NCBI GenBank assembly: GCA_040235415.1
Contig: JBECKR010000267.1
Location: forward strand, 1 to 8,753
Direction: 5' to 3'
Length of the DNA: 8,753 bases
Source: JBECKR01 sp040235415
Lineage (GTDB): Bacteria; Acidobacteriota; Polarisedimenticolia; Polarisedimenticolales; Polarisedimenticolaceae
In this document: positions 6,057 through 8,753 of the stretch, piece after piece
Position numbering within the stretch: position 1 is the stretch's first letter
How the letters are laid out: each line of letters starts with the position of its first letter
Translations under genes and position numbers: made by a program
Notes under the pieces: model-generated
What the model saw: the letters and a program-made list of their open reading frames with translations, nothing else
Database searches by the model: none
Told to the model about the DNA's origin: nothing

Positions 6057-6607
6057 GGCCCCGATCGCCGGCGCACGACGAGATCATCGGTCGTCTTGAT
6101 CAGGACCTCTCCCGTCTCGATCGTGACGACGATCCGCCCGCCGAGTGCTCTCGAGCCCCATCGCTGCACCGTGACGGCGTCGACATAACGACCGCGCGCC
6201 TTGTTGTACACGCTCCCCTTGCCCCACTGGAACAGCCGTATCGCCATCGGCCCGAGGCGGGAGTACCCCCAACGCAGATCGACGTACGGTCCCTCGGGCG
6301 GGGGGCGGGAGGGGTCGAGATCGACGGCGGCGTCGAGCGCCGTCGCGAGCAGGTCGGCGCGGTCGCTGAAACGAGGCAGACGCACGAGCTCGTCGAGTCG
6401 CCGAAAGTAGAACCGGCAGTCGGCCTCGGTGAATACGAGGAGGTTCGGGCCGGTGTCGAACACGACGTAGGGGCCGCGTCCCGGCTCCTGCAGCCGGACG
6501 TTCCTCTACTGCCGCACCTCGGGCTCGAAGTCGTACTTCGGCTCGGTGCAGCCGGTCGCGGCCGCGACCATGATGAGCGTGGCGACCAGGGCTCGTCGGG
6601 TCTTCAT
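6053..6607 (-). pseudogene. Lipoprotein gene interrupted by an in-frame amber codon
   Basis: The ATG at 6607, with GAGG 9 bases upstream, begins a lipoprotein signal (MKTRRALVATLIMVAAATGC; lipid-accepting C20) followed by TEPKYDFEPEVRQ. A TAG at 6506-6508 then stops the frame. Directly after it, in the same frame, the sequence continues without a stop: RNVRLQEPGRGPYVV, FDTGPNLLVF and on to the TGA at 6053, a further 150 codons with natural protein composition. The simplest reading is one lipoprotein of about 184 residues with a nonsense codon where a sense codon once stood. The downstream part could also be translated alone from a GTG at 6463, giving 136 residues with no signal. Recognisable pieces include a basic beta-rich end (GRIVVTIETGEVLIKTTDD). 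The family is not recognised. Other genes here use TAG as a real stop, so general recoding is unlikely. Confidence 0.65.
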
Positions 6608-6624
6608 GCCGTCCGACCTCGCAC

Positions 6625-6637
6625 GGTGTCGGACACC
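6625..6637. promoter_or_regulatory. Palindrome GGTGTC-G-GACACC before the lipoprotein gene
   Basis: A perfect palindrome with 6-base arms around one central base lies 17 bases upstream of the ATG at 6607. A second one, CTTGAC-C-GTCAAG, lies at 6676-6688 in the same 131-base spacer. They could be operator sites or small hairpins. I see no matching -10/-35 pair. Confidence 0.3.
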
Positions 6638-6738
6638 ATTCTCGGTCGACTCCCCGTCGAGCGGTTGCGGACGTTCTTGACCGTCAAGGGGTACCGCGGG
6701 TCTCGCGGCGCTCGCGCCCGCCGAGCCGCGCTCTTCCG

Positions 6739-7227
6739 TCAAGGTTCGTTGACCCACAGCTTCCGGCACGCCCCGGAGCTCACGTCGTACTCGAGGTGGA
6801 AGAAGCAGTCGCCGCCGTCGTCGACGACGATCGGGTGGCACCGCCAGTCGGGCCCCGTCGTCTCGCACAGGAACTGCACGAACAGGAGCTTCCGGCCGCC
6901 GCTCAGAAACCCGGTGTACTGCCGCCGGTAGGACGAGAACTTGGCGGCCAGCGCCGGCGCTTCCGTCCGCAGGCACTCCGCGATCCCCGACTCGGCGGCG
7001 AGGGCGTCCTCCGCCGTCGGCGTCCAGTACTCGGTCACCGTCTTCGGGGAGCGTCCCTCGACGTATCCCGCGCCGGCGGGGAACAGCACCCCTTCGCCCT
7101 GGCCGACGCGCACCACGGGGTACGGCGCGCACGGCTCCGCGCCCGCCGGTCGCGGGGACCGGCCGGCCGTCGCGCAGCCCGCGACGAGCGCGAGCGAAAC
7201 GGCGAGAAGGCGGGGCGGTCGGGTCAC
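6739..7227 (-). CDS. Hypothetical lipoprotein
   Basis: From the GTG at 7227 this encodes 162 residues: a short lipoprotein signal with lipobox VAGC (LLAVSLALVAGC, lipidated cysteine at about residue 18), then a polar domain expected in the periplasm or outer membrane. Near the end is an aromatic stretch (RRQYTGFLSGGRKLLFVQFLC), then PDWRCHPIVVDDGGDCFFHLEYD and CRKLWVNEP. The pattern W-x(5)-VVDDGG followed by a cysteine and an aromatic strand recurs in small lipoproteins of unknown function in GC-rich bacteria, but I cannot name the family. The GTG overlaps the stop of the preceding membrane-protein gene (GTGA). The frame is open further upstream, but that part is an arginine-rich shadow of the preceding gene. 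Cysteines beyond the lipobox (in AEPCAP, ECLR, FLCE, WRCH, GDCFF and GACRK) suggest disulfides after export. Confidence 0.78.
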   Translation of the reverse strand: MTRPPRLLAVSLALVAGCATAGRSPRPAGAEPCAPYPVVRVGQGEGVLFPAGAGYVEGRSPKTVTEYWTPTAEDALAAESGIAECLRTEAPALAAKFSSYRRQYTGFLSGGRKLLFVQFLCETTGPDWRCHPIVVDDGGDCFFHLEYDVSSGACRKLWVNEP

Positions 7228-7523
7228 TTCCCCACGTCCCCGCCGTCCCGCGCTCCCAGAGCCAGCGGCACCGCGAGCGCCAGGAACGCCGGGAGGTTGA
7301 CCGCGAGCGCGTTCCCCCACACGCCGCACGCGATCGACGCGCCGGTGTCGACGACGAACCACAGCGTCACGGCCGCGAGCACGCCGAGCCGTAGCGCGCG
7401 GTCGATCAGCGGGCCGAAGACGATGCGGAACGGCGCGGTGTCCCCGAAGATCGCCATGACGACGCCGAACGCGGCGAACAGCGCGCCGACCGCGACCAGC
7501 CAGCGCTCCCGGAATCGTGCCAT
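7224..7523 (-). CDS. Small hypothetical membrane protein
   Basis: A 99-residue protein with hydrophobic segments at about 8-26, 43-60 and 72-92 and an arginine-rich N-terminus (MARFRERW), which suggests the N-terminus lies in the cytoplasm. GGAG lies 7 bases before the ATG. It starts 14 bases after the toxin gene's stop and its own stop overlaps the following lipoprotein start as GTGA, so it sits in the middle of a transcriptional chain. No motif identifies a family. Pairing with a lipoprotein gene suggests the two act together in the cell envelope, but this rests only on position. Confidence 0.75.
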   Translation of the reverse strand: MARFRERWLVAVGALFAAFGVVMAIFGDTAPFRIVFGPLIDRALRLGVLAAVTLWFVVDTGASIACGVWGNALAVNLPAFLALAVPLALGARDGGDVGK

Positions 7524-7536
7524 CTCGCGGCTCCAC

Positions 7537-7833
7537 TCAACTCCGATCCGTCCAGTAGAACGGACGTCGCTTGAGATTCGATACGGCGAGAACGCGAATG
7601 TGGTGGTCCCGAACTCGGTAGTGCAGGGCGTATGGAAACCGGCGGCACAGTCGCCTGCGGATCTCGCCCCGGACCGGCGCCCCCGATGCCGGATGGCGTC
7701 GGATCGCCTCGACGCATTGCAGGACGTCCTCGAGAAACCGATCGCCGAGTCCCGGGCTCTCGTTCTCGTAGTACAGCGCCGCGTCGTTGAGCTCCCGTTC
7801 GGCGAGGGGGTGGAACGACGCGTCCACGCTCAC
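7537..7833 (-). CDS. Type II toxin of the RelE/ParE superfamily
   Basis: A 98-residue protein with the RelE/ParE fold layout: an N-terminal strand (SFHPLAERELNDA), a helical pair (AALYYENESPGLGDRFLEDVLQCVEAIRRHP), then beta-strands with RRRLCRRFPYALHYRV and HIRVLAVSNLKRRPFYW. The ending, VLAVSNLKRRPFYWTDR, is characteristic of ParE-type members (often AxxHxxRxPxYWxxR); here the histidine is replaced by asparagine. RelE-like toxins cut ribosome-bound mRNA and ParE-like ones act on gyrase; the sequence alone does not settle which. The GTG start overlaps the antitoxin stop (GTGA), as expected for coupled toxin-antitoxin pairs with the antitoxin first. Length is normal, so it looks intact. Confidence 0.92.
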   Translation of the reverse strand: MSVDASFHPLAERELNDAALYYENESPGLGDRFLEDVLQCVEAIRRHPASGAPVRGEIRRRLCRRFPYALHYRVRDHHIRVLAVSNLKRRPFYWTDRS

Positions 7834-8054
7834 TTCAGACGACGGCGCGCGGCGCCGAACACGTCGGCCGCGGGGCGGGGCTCCGCGGCACCCGTCTCGA
7901 GCTCGGCGTCGCGTCGCTCGGCCTCTTCCGCCCAGAGCGTGTCGCGCTCGGCGTCGGAGAGCTCCTCGAGACTGTCGAGCAGCTTGCCGGCGAGGCGAGC
8001 CCGTGCCCGCGGGTCGAGCTTCAGCGCGTCTTCCTCGATGCGGCGTTGACTCAT
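7830..8054 (-). CDS. Antitoxin, putative addiction module component (TIGR02574 type)
   Basis: A 74-residue protein of the type commonly found upstream of RelE/ParE toxins. The family signature is visible: an N-terminal helix leading to DPRARARLAGKLLDSLEEL, an acidic middle with WAEEAERRDAELETG, and a C-terminal segment PAADVFGAARRRL that in relatives wraps around the toxin. It neutralises the toxin encoded next to it. There is no obvious separate DNA-binding domain, so how the pair regulates itself is unclear. The ATG at 8054 lies only 6 bases after a TATAAT box and has no Shine-Dalgarno sequence, which points to a leaderless message. It ends in a 4-base overlap with the toxin start. Confidence 0.9.
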   Translation of the reverse strand: MSQRRIEEDALKLDPRARARLAGKLLDSLEELSDAERDTLWAEEAERRDAELETGAAEPRPAADVFGAARRRLK

Positions 8055-8060
8055 GAGCGG

Positions 8061-8090
8061 ATTATACGACCCTCTCCGGCGGTACCGTCA
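8061..8090 (-). promoter_or_regulatory. Promoter of the toxin-antitoxin chain, probably leaderless
   Basis: A perfect TATAAT (minus strand, 8066-8061) is preceded at an 18-base spacing by TGACGG (8090-8085), which only partly resembles TTGACA. A start 7 bases after the -10 box would be the A of the antitoxin ATG, so the transcript would carry no leader. The -35 element overlaps the stop codon of the adaptor gene, so the toxin-antitoxin unit can be expressed apart from it. Confidence 0.6.
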
Positions 8091-8753
8091 GTCCCCCCGC
8101 TCCTCGACGCGCGTGCCGTCCGAGACGTTGTCGGGAGGGTGCAGCACGACGCGGTCGCCCTCCTCGAGCCCCGACACGACCTCGGCGGCGTCCGCGCCGC
8201 GGTGCCCGATCCCGAGCTCGACGACGCGGGCGCGGCCACCGCGGATCGCGAACGTCGCCCAGTCCTCCCCATGGCGGAACAGCGCGCCGAGGGGGACCTG
8301 CAGCACCGAGTCGCTCGACCACGTGACGACGTGGGTCTCGACGCGGTAGCCGTCGCCGAGCGCCGCCCAGCGCTCGCGCGCCTCGGCGAAGTCCGAGACG
8401 ACGTTGACGCGCTGCTCCTCGACGCCGAGCGCCGAGACCTTCAGGAACCCGTGCGGCTCGACCCGCCGCACGATGCCCGCGAGCCCGTCGCTGCCGCCCC
8501 AGCGCTCGATCTCGACCCGCATCCCGGGCTTGATGTTGACGGCGTCGGTCGAGAGGTAGTCCGAGACGATCTCGAGGTTCGCGGGGTCGCCGACGACCAG
8601 GAGCGGCGTCCCGGCGGCGACGACGGCGCTCGACTCCCGGAGGCGCTCGAGCACGACGCCGTCGACCGGCGAGCGCAGCGTCAGGGTCGTCGCGCCGGCC
8701 GCGGTGTGGCCCGGCTCGAGCAGCGCCGCGCGGGCGCGCGCGACCTCGTGGCT
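8088..8753 (-). CDS. HlyD/MFP-family efflux adaptor, 5' end cut by window
   Basis: These are the C-terminal 221 residues of a periplasmic adaptor (membrane fusion protein) of an RND- or ABC-type efflux system. At the window edge the end of the coiled-coil hairpin is visible (SHEVARARAALLE). It is followed by the second half of the lipoyl domain with the family hallmark LRSPVDGVVLERL and PLLVVGDPANLEIV, then the beta-barrel domain (VNIKPGMRVEIERW to about VPLGALFR). The membrane-proximal domain with ELGIGHRGADAAEVVSGLEEGDRVVLHP closes the protein. The reading frame runs to the edge with no start, so the N-terminal membrane anchor or lipid signal is outside. The pump and outer-membrane partners are not in the window; downstream genes are unrelated, so this gene ends its operon. 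The family call is firm; the substrate is unknown. Confidence 0.92.
   Translation of the reverse strand, partial: SHEVARARAALLEPGHTAAGATTLTLRSPVDGVVLERLRESSAVVAAGTPLLVVGDPANLEIVSDYLSTDAVNIKPGMRVEIERWGGSDGLAGIVRRVEPHGFLKVSALGVEEQRVNVVSDFAEARERWAALGDGYRVETHVVTWSSDSVLQVPLGALFRHGEDWATFAIRGGRARVVELGIGHRGADAAEVVSGLEEGDRVVLHPPDNVSDGTRVEERGD

Noticed and set aside
5704..6087. N-terminal extension of the cyclotransferase-like protein up to an ATG at 6087
   Set aside because: The YGSLR strand must be near the N-terminus in this fold, and the upstream sequence belongs to another, frame-shifted gene.
6690..6735. GC-rich stem after the lipoprotein gene ending at 6739 as a rho-independent terminator
   Set aside because: Self-complementary GC sequence is present but there is no T-run, so intrinsic termination is not supported.
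1..8753. CRISPR arrays, tRNA or rRNA genes, insertion sequences
   Set aside because: I saw no regularly spaced repeats, no cloverleaf sequence, no transposase-like frame and no terminal inverted repeats with target duplications.

Overview
The window is very GC-rich (roughly 70%). Every gene I can support lies on the minus strand, so it reads from right to left. GC-rich third codon positions, GTGA/ATGA gene overlaps, an ECF sigma factor and many small secreted or lipoprotein hypotheticals suggest a soil-type GC-rich bacterium such as an Acidobacteriota, Gemmatimonadota, Planctomycetota or Myxococcota relative. No marker gene allows a firmer placement.

Layout in order of transcription. (a) 8753-8088: the C-terminal part of a HlyD/MFP-type periplasmic adaptor, cut by the window edge. 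(b) 8054-6739: a chain of four tightly spaced genes. These are a TIGR02574-type antitoxin, a RelE/ParE toxin, a small membrane protein and a lipoprotein. The chain starts from a near-consensus -10 box so close to the ATG that the transcript is probably leaderless. (c) 6607-5817: a damaged stretch. A lipoprotein gene carries an in-frame amber codon, and the small gene that overlaps it by ATGA needs two single-base frame shifts to read through. (d) 5703-4683: a gamma-glutamylcyclotransferase/AIG2-like protein followed by an RDD-family membrane protein. (e) 4463-2493: a three-gene operon of unknown function, consisting of a small membrane protein, a secreted protein and a membrane-anchored protein. 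(f) 2492-2046: a non-coding region of about 450 bases with a 14-base inverted repeat. (g) 2045-1: an ECF sigma factor, a tripartite anti-sigma/Ogt/Ada protein and a SpoIIE-type PP2C phosphatase, all translationally coupled; the phosphatase is cut by the window edge.

The most important finding is module (g). The second gene joins three domains. First is a zinc-binding anti-sigma domain (C-x25-H-x3-C-x2-C). Second is an intact O6-alkylguanine-DNA methyltransferase with the PCHR active site. Third is an Ada-type four-cysteine zinc domain, which in E. coli Ada senses methyl phosphotriesters. The AraC-type DNA-binding part of classical Ada is absent, and the ECF sigma gene overlaps the fusion gene by 11 bases. 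The obvious model is a DNA-alkylation response in which suicide methylation of the anti-sigma protein releases the sigma factor. The wiring is inferred; the domain composition and gene overlap are read directly from the sequence.
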